From positions 7,390,779-7,454,778 of the forward strand of contig NC_030383.2 in NCBI RefSeq assembly GCF_001625215.2: a stretch of 64,000 bases of DNA, read 5' to 3'. The position numbers and the translations under genes were made by a program. The notes under the pieces were generated by a model. The model saw nothing but the letters and a program-made list of their open reading frames with translations, had not been told where the DNA came from and did no database searches. The DNA is from Daucus carota subsp. sativus. Its lineage: Eukaryota > Streptophyta > Magnoliopsida > Apiales > Apiaceae. Shown piece by piece: positions 1 to 12,955 of the stretch (the first letter of the stretch is position 1; the number at the start of each line of letters is the position of its first letter).

Positions 1-136
1 ACAACACAGGACATGGTTTTAAGGGTTGCAGCTTTTATTTCTTCCCGTAAGTAGTATATACTATATAACCAAAGGTGAAGACTGAGAGAGATCAATCTCG
101 CTGACAGTAAAATCAAGTGCATCCTTGGTTCCTTAC

Positions 137-3100
137 CCATTTCCTTCCATATAACATGTGTGAGACAAGATGCAGTTTGCTAAACTTGAAGATCCGAGTG
201 AACCCACTGGCACATGATTAAAAAAAAGGTAAATTACCAACACATATCTGAAAGCACGAAAAAGACCTAACGAATGTACCAAGAATGATTTTCGTACTGA
301 TGGACTTAAATCCCGAACAGTGCATGCATTAAATACAAAGTGCAACAGGTCAAAAGTTGTGTTGAAAAAATAACAATACATTTTGTCAGAAGGGAAAAAA
401 AATGCAGGGAGAGAGATATCATGTTAATATAATATTAGGGAAGCACGAGTGACAAGGATATTTCACAACAATCAGCAACCAGAAAATAATTATAATCACG
501 TACCTCATGTCCCAGTCTCTGGTCACATCCCAGTAAAAAGAATATGAGGAGTTCACAAGACTTGACAAAAGCCACAAAGGGCGATATATGTTTGTCCACT
601 GATCAGGGAAGACATGATACTTAAGGGCTGAAAGGAAAATCACTGGCACTGCGGTCGAGTATTTTAAAGCTGAAAAAAAAGGAAGAAATATTATTGGAAA
701 AGAATTACTACAGCTAAAATATGGAAACAAACGTTGTATCAGAGAGAGTTTGCAAGTTCATAATTAAAAAATACAGAAGAAGCAATGAATAATGTGCAGC
801 AAAGGAGAAAACACCAAATCCATATATACAAAAAACTTGATGGAAAAGAAATTCATTGATAACAAATTTCTGACACATCCTTACTGCTAACAATATATCC
901 CCGATCTGATGGGTGGACTTCATCAGGATAAAGTTAAGCAATGTTACACGGACTTATCTTAAAAGAGGAGGTGTATAGATACCTGGTGATCCAATTTGGT
1001 AACAAGAAGTTAAGGATCAAATAAAAGATCAAAATTGCAACTTTACTTGATGACATGTTATTATAGGCTGTTGTTGTACTGTCTAACTATATTTAGGTTA
1101 TCAAGCATCCTAAATATCAACCATGATCTACAAGTGAAAATTCAAATTAGAGTGGAATTCTCACCATTCAGTAAAGTGGCTTTCTCCCCAGTATCCTTGT
1201 ACTGCCGTAGACACTGAAACAGGCGAAATATATAGGGTAAAACAAGAACAATGGGGATTGCAACAGCGTGACTACCACAAACAGAGTCTGCTTCAAACCA
1301 TGCAATGGTGGCAACCTGGACATGTTTAAGAATCATATTCATCAGGAAAGAAGGCCTTTTGGACATCAAAAACTGTGGTAGATATTCTATATTATATTTC
1401 ACCACACTTGGCAGACTTTAATAGCGTGACTACCATGTGATATGTGATGACTTGGACAGAGATAAATAGAACTTGCGTGGCAGTCTCACTAAGTTCATTT
1501 CAGCCGATAAGAAAAAAATACATAACAATATCATGTATTCATGTGTCTCTGTAAAAATCTTTTCTTTATTCAGAAAATATAGGTTATTCAATCTTTACAC
1601 TACTACACACAGACGCTAATACAAAACATCTAAAACTTGGTGAATAAAAATAAAAAATTCTTTTCTTCTTGGGTCCGCAACATGGATAGAATAATAACTA
1701 ATAGCAAAAACCCAAAGAATAACAGCATGTCAACCCATACTGTAAATAAGGGTTACAGCAGCATTTAAGTAGAATGTACCACCAAAAATCAAATTTATAA
1801 ACAGTTGGGTCACAAATTGTATCTAATATAGAAAATAAATCCAGTAAATAAATAACTTCTTACTCCAATAGTCCAATGCAGCTATGCTAAATGCAGCAGC
1901 AAATTTTAAGACTAAGATTATGGAAAGAAAACAAGAAAAGTATAGGCTCAAGTTAATTAATTGCAAAACAGAAGAATAACTAATCAAGAACTGCGCAAAC
2001 CGTGCAACTTGCAACCCATGACGAGAGAATAATAATGTTATCACAACAATCAATTATATAACATGGAGGGACTACATGGGAATTTAGATAAACATAAACC
2101 GATCTATGTAACAAATTACTTCCTAATCATCCCAAACTATGCCAATAAAAACCGTAAATCAATGCTAGAATCCCCCAATCCCCATCAATACCTTAAATAA
2201 AGTCTACATTTGACCTTTATGAGAAGGAACACTAAAACTCTTACCAATATATAATTATAATCTCTTCATTAATTTGTCCCCAATCATATCCTTAGTAATA
2301 TGTGCAGATGATGGGCAGCATTTAAAAAACAAATATAAACACTATCACACCAAAATGAATTTATAACATCCCAAATCTGATCACTGGGTAATACAGAACA
2401 TCAAAGGAGCATTAAAATACTAAACTAAAACCTTATTTTACAGGTAAATGTTTTCTATAAAAAAAATAGAAGAAAAAGAAACCTGTCGATGAACCATCCT
2501 ACAAACAGATCGCTCCAAATCAGAGAAAACCTGAAAGAAACAAATTTAAAAGCAAGTAAAAAAAAAAAATACCTGAATCAATAATTATCATGGACATGTT
2601 ATTACCTTTGACATAGAGGTCAATATATCAGCCACAAAAAAGTCGGGGAATGATATTGCCTGCATACATCAAGAAAAGCGCAATGTGAGGATGTTATGTG
2701 AGCCAGTGTCCGTTCAGTAGATATATAAATGATTTTTTCCTCAAGCTTTTGTGAGATTAATTGGATTAAAATTGTTTGTACTTGGTTGTATCAACTGGAC
2801 AACTTACCCTGTTATTCACGTTTAATGTGTGAAGAGACCACATTTGCAGCATATATAGGCAATTTTGACACCCGCAAGTGAAAAATGGAAAAGAAGGTAG
2901 CACTATATTGTTTGGCATCAACTGACAAATGTCTAAATGGCATGTTTTATTATTTTTCAATCTAGGATTATCCACCCCCAAATTAGTTATTTATGTACAG
3001 GACTTGAATTCAAATTTTGCGTCAATAAAAGAACTATTAAGCACAGAAAGGTGGTAGATTGTATCTTTCATTTACAGATATTAACAAGAAATCCATTTAG

Positions 3101-6100
3101 TATATATTCCTGTACTAGGAACATTACAACAACACCCTAACAAAAGAAGAGCTAAGAAGCAAGTCATCAATATCCACCTGCTATGGTGATCATTAATCTC
3201 TGATTCCAAGTTTATGTGCCTACTTATTGTTTCCTTTTAGTGGTGAGGTTAGTAGTTCCAAGGCTTTTTAGCAGTTTTTTTCCCTCGTATTATTATACTT
3301 TTACTTGGAATGGTTAGTTAATGTAAAATGGTGTCTATACCCCTCTTTTGGACTTCATTCGGTACAGATCTGAGGCAGAGCTATAACAGGTGGGGGACTG
3401 TTCGAACCTTAATTTTGCTTCTACTATATTTTATTTTATAAATCAAAGGAAAAAAAAAAAAGATCCCCTAATTGTTACTGTCATTACAAAAGCACAAAGA
3501 TTAAGTCTATCAAAAAAGAATTGAAAATTGGAGATTAATAACTGGTTTATGGCAAAGGGACTTAGACGCTGCTTGCCAACAGAAAAGAATAATCCTAAAC
3601 CTGCCTGCAAAGGAAGTACTATCCGCCAAAGAGTCCTCAAGAAGAAGTAGCGAGACGACAGATAGAAAATATCAAATGGAAATATCATAATCATTGCAAC
3701 AGCAGCATACAAGAGCACCTGCAATTGAGTAAATGTTATAGTACACAGTACATATAAAGATACTCGCTGCTACACACAAACTAACACCCTACCAGTAAAT
3801 CCCTTCTGCTGAGTAATGGCAGTAGAAACATGTCAAATATCTAAAAGAAATGTAAATGCAACAGTCTTGGACTGTAACATCAATATCTACAGATATGTGG
3901 TTATCTAGATTCATGCCCTCAGTTCAGAAATAACATAAATTTACTACTGTACATACATTTTCTGATGTCAAAAGTCAGTGATGTGTCATATATTCAACCA
4001 ACATATTGAACAAAAAAGACATTATAATTGTCTGAACAAAGAGGAGGCATCTATTACACTGGTTGAAATGCAGCCAGGGGAACTTCTCCGTGTGAATACA
4101 GATAAAGATAAGCCGTCATACTACTTGGAACAATGATTGTCATCCAGGTTGCACACTGCAAGAAAGTGATGAATTTGATGAGTAAATCCTGCAACCTGCT
4201 CCTATTACTAAAAGTTAAACTATGTAATGCCTGGACATAAAAGTCCAAGAGGCATGTATATGCAAGAAAGAGGTAATAAACCTATGCACATGCTTCTACA
4301 CCAAATGTCTCATAACACCAAACTATATTCATAGGAAAAAAGAAAACAGAGCATCATTTCTGTAACCTAATTAGAGATGGGAAGGAAGAAATTTTTTTAG
4401 AGTTTTAAGCAATATATAGCACACAAATCATATAAGCTCAAACCAGAGTACAAACTGTTTGAAAAGGAAGGATATTACAATTAAGAGTTGTTTCTCTCAA
4501 TTAACTATGTCATAACTGTCATGCAGTGTACCTTCCATATTTCTCTATGGGTAAGGTGATTTTGATCGAGCTCAAAAATCGTTGCATAACTAATATTGGC
4601 TTGAAAAAAGACCCACAAATTTATGCCCCAAAGCCAGACCATCATAGTCTGCAACACCAAGATCACATAACATTATTAACAGAAGAAAATGATGTAAATT
4701 ATAGTACTCCCTCTGGTCCTTTATATAAGGCACATTGACTTTTTACACACAATTTGAGGAGCTTTGACCGCATAGCTAAAATTAATATTTTTAAATTTTT
4801 CTTTTTCTGAATAATAGTATTTATGTTATATTTTTATTGAGAAAATGAAAATTTATAAAATATTGATTTTATATATGTGGTCAAAGCTCCTAAAAAAATG
4901 TGCAGTAGGTCAAAGCGTCTTATATTAAGGACCAGAGGGAGTACAAAATATAATAATTAGTCAGGTTTATAAAAGTACAGAGCTACTGTTTATAAATGTA
5001 CAGAAGTACAATACCACAAGAAGTAGAGGATTGTAATATAAAAAGGCCTCATATAAAAACAAATCCCGAAGATCTACACTCATTCTCATAACCGAACCCC
5101 ATCCAACCTGTATATGAAGTGAATGCGTGCAGTTATTAGAACTTCCTTTGTGTCATAATGCATCAAGATAAAAAGATAAAGGTAAGAGCAACAGAACTAA
5201 CCTTACAGCAAACATAACCCCATATGACCAATAGTAACACCTGAAATCAGCATAGCTAATATTAATGTTAATATCACATTACATAATAGTTGATCATAAC
5301 CAAAAATCTCAACTCACTGATAGTAGACCTCACATATATCCAATCATAACTCGATATATGACCAAATATAATACATGTTGTTTAGATCTAATATATTTCA
5401 TGTTATCTCAGATTCCATTTATTTAAGTAATTTTACAGATACTAATACCTGATTACATAAATGCACTTTAGGCATTAGAGTTGCAGTTGCTCTTGACAGC
5501 TAGATGAATCTTACCAACAGGATTAAATCTGCCTATATCAGGCCCATGATGCTACATTGATACGGTCTAGAATCATCACTAGTTTTCCTTGTGGGAGTAT
5601 ACAAGCCATAACCAAACGATCAAATTGGTAAAGGCATTTGAGATTTTTGAAAATTGTTCAAATGATTACACCGTTCTTCAAGCTGCCCCTTTTCTCCCAC
5701 AATATTCTGTCTCAGGTCTCAATCTATATCTTTTAAATAAATAAACAATCAACAATTTTAGGGTTCCAATGGTGCCCTAACAGTTTGAACTTTGAACATA
5801 ATCAAGCTATCTATTGCCTTGGTCAATGTTCATCGTCAGATTTTTCATATTTTCTAGTTTTACCCAAATCAATCTATAAGATTCCATTAATACTGCTAAC
5901 AAAAAGTTAATCATCACTAGCCAAAAAGCTATATGAAAACCAAGCATCAAAAAATTGGATGTTCCGCTCAGGAGAAAACCTAAAACTGAGCCTTGTCACT
6001 CCCCCAAAACATTGACGTTTTAGCAACAGCCACTGAATAGATCTAATATTTTCAATGGTCACCTACGGACCACCAAAAGAATCCTACTAAGGGACACAAT

Positions 6101-9100
6101 CCCACTAAAAGGCACAATTGCACCTAAGAGCAATATACAAACAAAGGTGTCCACAGCTTGAAAGTTTGTTTATACGTTCAAAGAACCTTATTTTATATTC
6201 AAGTATCAGGATATAACAAATTTTATAATTCATGCATAGTTCATATACTACTTCCCTATCAATAATCGCAAGTTCTATAACATTGACATTTGATTAAAAT
6301 ATCAGTGTTTTGCTTAGACCAAAAAATGCATTCATTACTAATTAGTTCTAACCTTATTTTACCACACTTGCAAAGTTGGTGTTGTCACTAACTTTAATGG
6401 TTGTCACGTCGATGAGTCGAGGCGAGTCGATAGACCTCCCGCCAGTCGACTAGTCAACTAGTCGTGGACTAGTCATAGACTAGTCGCTAAAAAATATTTA
6501 TATTTATTATCAATTAAAAATATATTATATACATATAAACACATATATTTGTATTATGTACCTTCCATAATATTTTATTTCAGATTCTAAGGAATTAAGA
6601 CCCGGACACTTAAAGAGAATGATGGAAAAGCGAAAATAGTTAACAACAAAGCAAAGTACTCAAGATCACGTAAAATATGTATCAAGATAACAATTGATAA
6701 ATATCAATTATGTGATACTGATGTGATGTGGCAGTACAGTAAACAAATAACAAAATTTATGCAGAAAGCAAATTGCAGAAAACAGTCGACTAGTCGGTGG
6801 CCCAAACTCTACTAGTTGACTAGTCGTTGACTAGTCGACCGCTTAGTCGACCAAGCGACCGAAATATCGACATTCACCTAGTCGACATGTTGAGTCGACA
6901 TCCATTCACCGCTTAGTCGACTAGTCGACCGACATGACAACCATGCCAACTTCAGATATTCTTCAAACCCCGACATCAGTTTGACCTATGTTTTAGCTTT
7001 CACTTTAATTCCTCTATTTGAGGTAAAGAAAGGAAATACATTATGACTTGTTATTTATACCATCTTCAATTTCCCCCCACAGGAATTGTGTATCCAAGTA
7101 GAGTGTACAGCATAGGTAAAAAGGTTAACAACATTAAAGAATTTCTCTTACGCCTGTAACACTTTCATGGTGACAAAAGAAAGCTCGTCACTTAAATTGC
7201 AGTATGAACTATGAAGGCTTCTACTTTTTACGTAGCACAAACTCTGCAGCTATTGCAAGTAAGTCTAAGACTATCAAAGCCTCCCAATAAAGAAGGAGCT
7301 TAAAAGAGACCAAGAGGAGCTATGTGAATGTGACTGTCATGATGAAAATTAGTAGGCCCTCGAAGAGCACGGAAACACTCATAGGGATGGTTTTGTGGAA
7401 ACTGAAATGGAGGATTTGTCATCTACCAAGTTTGATGAGGCTTTTAAATGAAAATTAGAGGTATAGAATATGTGGTGCTAAGAATGGGAGTCACTTGCTC
7501 GATCAATTCACATGCCTGGAATTTACTTGGATAAATAGAGGGTGAAAGTTTACTGACTTGGTCAAGGCTCTTGCCAGTGTAAGCTTGTGCTTTAGCCTTA
7601 TTTAGGGTGCCCTTGCTAAAAGGGAATGGTCACTGGCTCTAGCTGATAACAATACAGTAACATCCCTTCTTGAAGATGATGAGTGAAAGGAGTGGCCCAT
7701 TTTGGCTATAATCCCTTCATGTGCAGGAAAAATCTGCATCAGAATCAACTGAGCAGAAAATAAAAGATAATGTAGCATAACAAGTTGCGTCCAGTGTTAA
7801 GCATCATAAAGATTTAAAGGCAGGGTTGGCCATAAGTATGTCATAGATATTCTTTCTTGTCAAATGAATGACAAATAGAAGAAGTTTGCGGTGAAAATGG
7901 TATTTAGAATTGTAAAACCTGTAATTTCTTATTCAAATTCTTGATTTATTGTAAATAGGTAATTGAATTTCGGTGTAAATTAACGATCTCACGTTTGAGA
8001 TATACAAGTTTTTTCTTTTTTGTACACCTGTACCTTTGAACGAAAAATAATTTATCATTAAGCTAGGCATGAGGATTGGGTATATCATTAAGAAAACTCA
8101 AGGAACGAGAACTTAGGAAAACAGTTTATATCCAATAAACCAACTCTTTGGGTCGATTAAGGACTTGGCTTTGACTTCCATAATAACAGATCAGAATACT
8201 CTCAAAATTCAAACTCACGCCTAGTGCATTTCCGGAAGATCTAATGTTAAGGGGAAACACTGTGTTAGTTGTCAATAAAACACATCTGAATTTGTTGAGA
8301 ATAAGTTGTCTTATTTGGAACACATTGACAGACCGAAAGCAGCAGCACAAACCTTACAAGTAAAGAAAATGTTTTAAGGAGGCTTCAACCTAGAACTGTA
8401 AAAATTAATGGAAATTATGGACCTAAGTACCTAACGGCTATATAGAATCTATGTAGGACTATGTAATCATTGTGACACTACAAAGAGGTGATATATGAAT
8501 TACCAAAGGCCTTTAAGAAAACCTAAGCAGGCTCTAAATCAAAACCCAGCATTAGCCTTACTAGATTATACCAAAAGATATAAAGAGAAGACAGATGCTT
8601 TTTATGCTGGGACTGGAGCTATTTTAACTCAAGATGAGTAAGGTTTAGCTTATTTGAGCAACACTCCAAACCCTTATTGTGCGTGAGTTAAATAGACAGC
8701 CTTCATTACAGTTGTACAATGATGATCACCTTCTCATATGATACCATTATTCTGCTGCCAACAACTTCAACCGCAGAACTCCACTATACGGTTACAGTAG
8801 TCAGTAGTGATTATTAATCATGTCTACATACCACAAGTGTGAAATTATGTCAAGTTGCAATTTACATCCATGAGAAACTGCTAAAGAAACACAACATAAA
8901 ATCAAAGCTTGTGATATTTACAACATTCTTTAATAACAAGCTCCGACTTCCAAGATGATCTTAGAACTTATTTTTTTTAAGATAGAAGGGTTTATTATAG
9001 TATAAAATTATAAACAATTTGGCATAAGCCATAAGGTGTCATTATCGCAATCTCTGGGTGACATTGGTAAGGCATTTTGTCTGGTGATGCACAATAGTTT

Positions 9101-9857
9101 ACCGTCACTCGTCTAAGGTTGCGTTCAGTTTGGAAATGGAATGAGGAGAGAATGGAATGAACAATTATAAACAAGTTTAATGGAATAAGAAGAATACATG
9201 AGACAATAGTGACTAAATATGAGTGAGTCTAAATCTTTTATGATGAAGATTATAGGAAAAATGATGAAGAAGTGAAAAAGAGAATTCCTTCCAAAACATG
9301 TGGGTTAAATTTTTAGTTCAAATAGGTTATAATGGAATGATTAAAGGAATGAATATTATATACATTTTCTCCAATCACCCCCAAATAAGAGTACACATTT
9401 CATTCCATTCTCACCCCATTTCATTTCATCCAAGTGAATGCAGCCTCAGTGTTTAAATGTGGCAAATGTGGTTCTAGGATACAATTTACCATGCGCATAA
9501 GCGTAAGCAGCACAAAATTTCAGATGTCAAGTGATGGATACCTTAAGTCTCCAAAGTAATATTGGAGAGGGCATTACTGCTGCACTAGCCAATGGTGTCG
9601 TCACACCTTTCATATCATATGATTCTACTGATCGCAATATATTTTCTTCTCCGCTACTTCCACCATCGCTAATACCTGAAAGTATTTTAGAAATATTAAG
9701 AAAAATATATGTTAAGCACCAAGGACTTCATGCATACCATGATATACTTTTGCACTTTGTGGTGTTAAAGTTCTTTACCTAAATCAGAGACCCTAGATCT
9801 GCTTGCAGGCTTTCGTGGATGAGGACTATTAGCAGGACTTACATTACCTCCAAACAT
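137..9857 (-). CDS. EXS-domain (XPR1/SYG1/PHO1-like) membrane protein, 3' end off the window
   Basis: Twelve coding exons read on the minus strand: 9857-9779, 9675-9542, 5240-5202, 5107-5015, 4648-4532, 4155-4060, 3718-3605, 2659-2606, 2530-2483, 1315-1165, 669-504 and 206-137. They join in frame to 387 codons starting MFGGNVSPANSP. The family signature is clear: PSPILLWRLK, DLRDLFLYEAFLYYNPLLLV, ERSVCRMVHRQ, FEADSVCGSHAVAIP, PVIFLSALKYH and SSYSFYWDVTRDWD. These match plant SPX-less EXS proteins (Arabidopsis At5g35730 type), multi-pass proteins related to phosphate exporters but without the SPX sensor. The family is about 450 residues, so the last ~70 residues lie left of position 1. Position 136 is a donor GTAAGG. 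All visible introns are GT-AG except the one after 3605, which reads GC. The 4.3-kb second intron (5241-9541) is full of repeats. Family is sure; transported substrate is unknown. Confidence 0.9.
4707..4941. mobile_element. Stowaway-like MITE in an intron of the EXS gene
   Basis: A 235-bp element begins CTCCCTCTGGTCCTTTATAT and ends with the near reverse complement of this. It is flanked by TA on both sides, the Tc1/mariner target-site duplication. The CTCCCTC terminus is typical of plant Stowaway MITEs. It sits wholly inside the intron between exons 5015-5107 and 4532-4648. A degraded relative lies at about 59588-59851. Confidence 0.85.
6397..6944. mobile_element. Foldback element with TAGTCGAC-rich ends (hAT-like, non-autonomous?)
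   Basis: The ends are inverted: ATGGTTGTCACGTCG at the left, and CGACATGACAACCAT at the right. Both arms are packed with overlapping copies of CTAGTCGAC and GACTAGTC, while the middle (about 6480-6780) is AT-rich. No open reading frame is present. The flanks (ctaacttt / aacttcag) do not give a clean target duplication, so the superfamily is uncertain. It lies in the large second intron of the EXS gene. Confidence 0.5.
8586..8680 (+). pseudogene. Fossil fragment of a retroelement RNase H region
   Basis: One plus-strand frame reads approximately TDAFYAGTGAILTQDE, then a stop, then GLAYLSN. This resembles the start of the RNase H domain in Ty3/gypsy polymerases (TDAS.xGIGAVLxQ..xPLAYxS). It is short and broken, with no neighbouring pol domains that I could find. 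Weak but specific similarity. Confidence 0.35.
9116..9448. mobile_element. hAT-like MITE (GGxTGCGTTCAxTTGGA family)
   Basis: The left end reads AGGTTGCGTTCAGTTTGGA; the right end is its imperfect reverse complement, TCCAAGTGAATGCAGCCT. The interior is rich in GGAATG and CATTCC. No coding capacity. Two similar elements lie at 10628-10950 and near 38.99/41.9 kb. The target-site duplication is not clear. Confidence 0.6.
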
Positions 9858-12618
9858 AGATGAGAAGAAGAAACTACTGTGTTACTGTTCCTATAAGTGG
9901 TTCCTGAAATCACATGTATGACAAGTTTAGTATTTTTTTACACATATAACAAAAAGAAAACAGCCTTGCTTAATAAATCCACCCATTTACAAAACTCTAC
10001 CTATCATATCTATAGAGAGAGAAATAATACTGGTAAATGGTGAAACATGTATATGCATATTTTTCTATCTTATATGCAACATTGTACGTGTTACCAGCAA
10101 TCTAGCATAATACATTCACTTGAACTAGTTTTTTTTTTTTTTTTTTGTTTTTTTGAGCTAATTTTGAAAAGGTCAACATGAAAAGTAAAAGGCGACGTGG
10201 AGTTGAGAAATGATCACAATGATATACGGATCCAAGGCCACCAAAGAGCCAAAAAAGCAATTCATAGCAAATCTCGTATAAAATCAAGTCTACTAATTCA
10301 GCAGAGTTCAAAGAAGACCTTTCAGCTGTCTATAAATTGAACAAATGGCCTACAATTTGGACCAATTTACTGTCTGCTTCAGCTCATTTACTATAACACA
10401 TAAAATGCTAAAAGCTTAAGCTTGGACTCTGTTTGTGGCATCTTGTTTAATGGTGATTAGAGGTAAAAACAAGGGAAAACATCTTTAATATGAAGGCTTA
10501 TCTCGGCTTGCTTCATTTAACATGAACTTGAGTACCTCTAAGAAAATGTACTCCTGGCTTGGCTCTATTACAGTTGCAAGTAGATTAGGATAGAACAATA
10601 ACTTAACAGTGTAGCGCACAAACTTAGGCTGTGTTCATTTGGATGGAATGGAATGCGGAGAGAATGAAATGAAATTTGTATTCTAAATTAGGAGTGATTA
10701 GAGAAATGGTCTATAATTTTGATTCCTTAATTCATTCCATTCCAGACTATTTTAACTAAAAATCCAACCCACATGTTTAGAAGGAATGCTCATTCCACTT
10801 CAACATCATGTTTCCCTACAATCTTCATCATAGAAATTCAGACTCGCTCATATATAGTCACTATTTTTTCATACTCTCTTCTTTCTCCATCAAATTTTTT
10901 TTTTTTTCATTCCATTGTCTCCTTATTTAATTCCATCCAAAGGAACGCAAACTTAGCGAATTGCAGAAAATACTTCGTCTTGTGTGATATGCTTGAGAAA
11001 ACTTAACATAAAGAACCATTATATCAAATTGTCATTCTTACATGATCCCGTGACTTATACAGATGGGAGCAAAAGATATAGTATACCATTATTAACTCGT
11101 ATAATAGCTTACTTCATTTTTTTATAAGGCAATCCGGGTTTGTAAAGGAACCCTCTGCTTCAACTTAGACATATATGTCAGCATTAAGACTTAAGCACTG
11201 TCACTCTAGTCATAACTACCTACATAACAAGACTCCAGCACATTGCTCTCCCCACAGTTACACAAGCGTCTATATCACTACACGTAGTCAGCAATTGTAA
11301 CAAATTTTCTTGTCAAGATTCTCCAGAATTAAATCGAAACTCTATAGGCCTCAACAGCATGCCGCATAAGTAAACCAATTGTCAAGGTATACAAATATAA
11401 TCTGCAATTACGCAAAAATGAACATAACGCCATATAATTGCACGAAAAAAAATAGTTTCCTCAATTCACCTGTAATCATTTACATCACTTTCCGGCCGTT
11501 TCTTCGAGAAACTATAGTGATCAGTCACCAGCAAACTGGATATATTCAATTTCTAAATATCAGTGGCAACACAGAACCATCAGTAATTTCTAAAACATGT
11601 TTATATCTGACACTAATAACACTTGTGATATTCAAATTGAAACGCGATTTTATAAACATCAATTGACGAAACAAATGAAGATTAAGAAGATTATGTGTAC
11701 AAGATTGTGGATCTGACCGATCTGATACGCTCTTTCGATCTGCTACTATCAAACCCTGCTACTATCAGTGAGATTGTGATCTGTAACTCTTTTTTACAAC
11801 TTACGGTTAAACGAGAAATTAAAATTTTAGTATCATCTCGAGGAAAAAAAATATTTACTAGTATTAATTAGCTAAGAAATTCATTTCTTACTTGTGATTG
11901 TTAATTTTTTTAGATATATTTATTAATTATTTCACATATTTATTGATTTAGATATATTTTTCACATTTAGTGACATGTACGTGTTTTGTAAAAGATAAAT
12001 TTTAGTAAATATATAATTAATTTATGAATATTTTTAACTCCCAATTATTAGAAAATGATGTATTTTACATATTAAAAAGAACTAGGGGAAGATAATAAAA
12101 TGACTATGAAATTGTCGATATAACATTATTTAACAAAAAATAATAAACACGTCATGTCTTATAACGAATAATAAAAATATCTGAATAACTTTCTTAAAAA
12201 AACTCTATTAAAAGTCTTATTATAAAATTCTGAAACCCTACTACTTTGATTATAATTTTCAGGTTGTTGAATTCATTTTCCAATTTTTTCTAAATAAATT
12301 CACACCTTTCATTTTATTATCTATTTAATTTATTATAAATTTTACATATAATTCGATCTATAGATACAGTAACCTTATTATACAAATAAACACCTTTAAT
12401 CATATTATATTTTATTTTCTATAAAATTTATAAATATATCTTGATCTGTAGTATATACACATAATATTGTATATATGTATATGTGAGTATATATGTATAA
12501 TCAAAAGATGCGGATGAATTGGGTCAAGTCCAAATCTAAAAAAAATTGTTTTATGATGCTCAATAAACAATTTTTTTCATAATAATTATATTGAGTGTCA
12601 CTCGACCAAGCACATGAG
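9858..12618 (-). other. 5' leader, probable leader intron and promoter side of the EXS gene
   Basis: No protein gene is visible here. On the minus strand an acceptor-like GTGATTTCAG stands at about 9905-9914, some 50 bases before the EXS start codon. This suggests a leader intron whose upstream exon may lie near 11.6-11.8 kb. The region holds a MITE at 10628-10950 and a T-tract at 10130-10154. The transcript start cannot be fixed from sequence alone. Confidence 0.4.
10628..10950. mobile_element. hAT-like MITE, second copy of the GGAATG-rich family
   Basis: The left end reads GGCTGTGTTCATTTGGATGG and the right end is its near reverse complement, CCATCCAAAGGAACGCAAAC. The interior again carries GGAATG/CATTCC runs. 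It matches the element at 9116-9448 in layout and ends. No coding capacity. Confidence 0.6.
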
Positions 12619-12628
12619 ATATGAGATA

Positions 12629-12863
12629 GGGTTAATTATCTATTTGGTTATTGAAGTGAATTTAATGCATCATGGTCACTAAATTGAAAACGGTATCAAG
12701 ATTGTCACTGAAGTCATCATAAATATCAAGTACCTCGAAATATGAATACAAGCAGTAAAAAAATTACTTATAGAGTTTCACACATTATTTTTGAATGTTA
12801 CTATGACTAAATAAAAAATTATAACTTCTAGTATTTGCAATAATATGTTTAGATAATTAACCC
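12629..12863. mobile_element. MULE-like MITE with a perfect 10-bp target duplication
   Basis: The 235-bp element starts GGGTTAATTATCTA and ends TAGATAATTAACCC. It is flanked on both sides by ATATGAGATA (12619-12628 and 12864-12873). A 9-10-bp duplication points to the Mutator superfamily. No coding capacity. Confidence 0.75.
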
Positions 12864-12955
12864 ATATGAGATACGTTAATATGATTGCTTTTGTTAAACA
12901 AACCTCTCTCACTTCCCAAGCCGAAAATAGACGTTATAAAGGGATCAAAGGTCAC

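Noticed and set aside
7300..7900. Possible retroelement gene fragment in the EXS intron
   Set aside because: Scattered open words but no recognisable gag, protease, RT or integrase motif; only 8586-8680 could be supported.
9531..9782. 83-codon plus-strand open frame
   Set aside because: It lies opposite EXS exons 1 and 2, which are clearly the coding strand.
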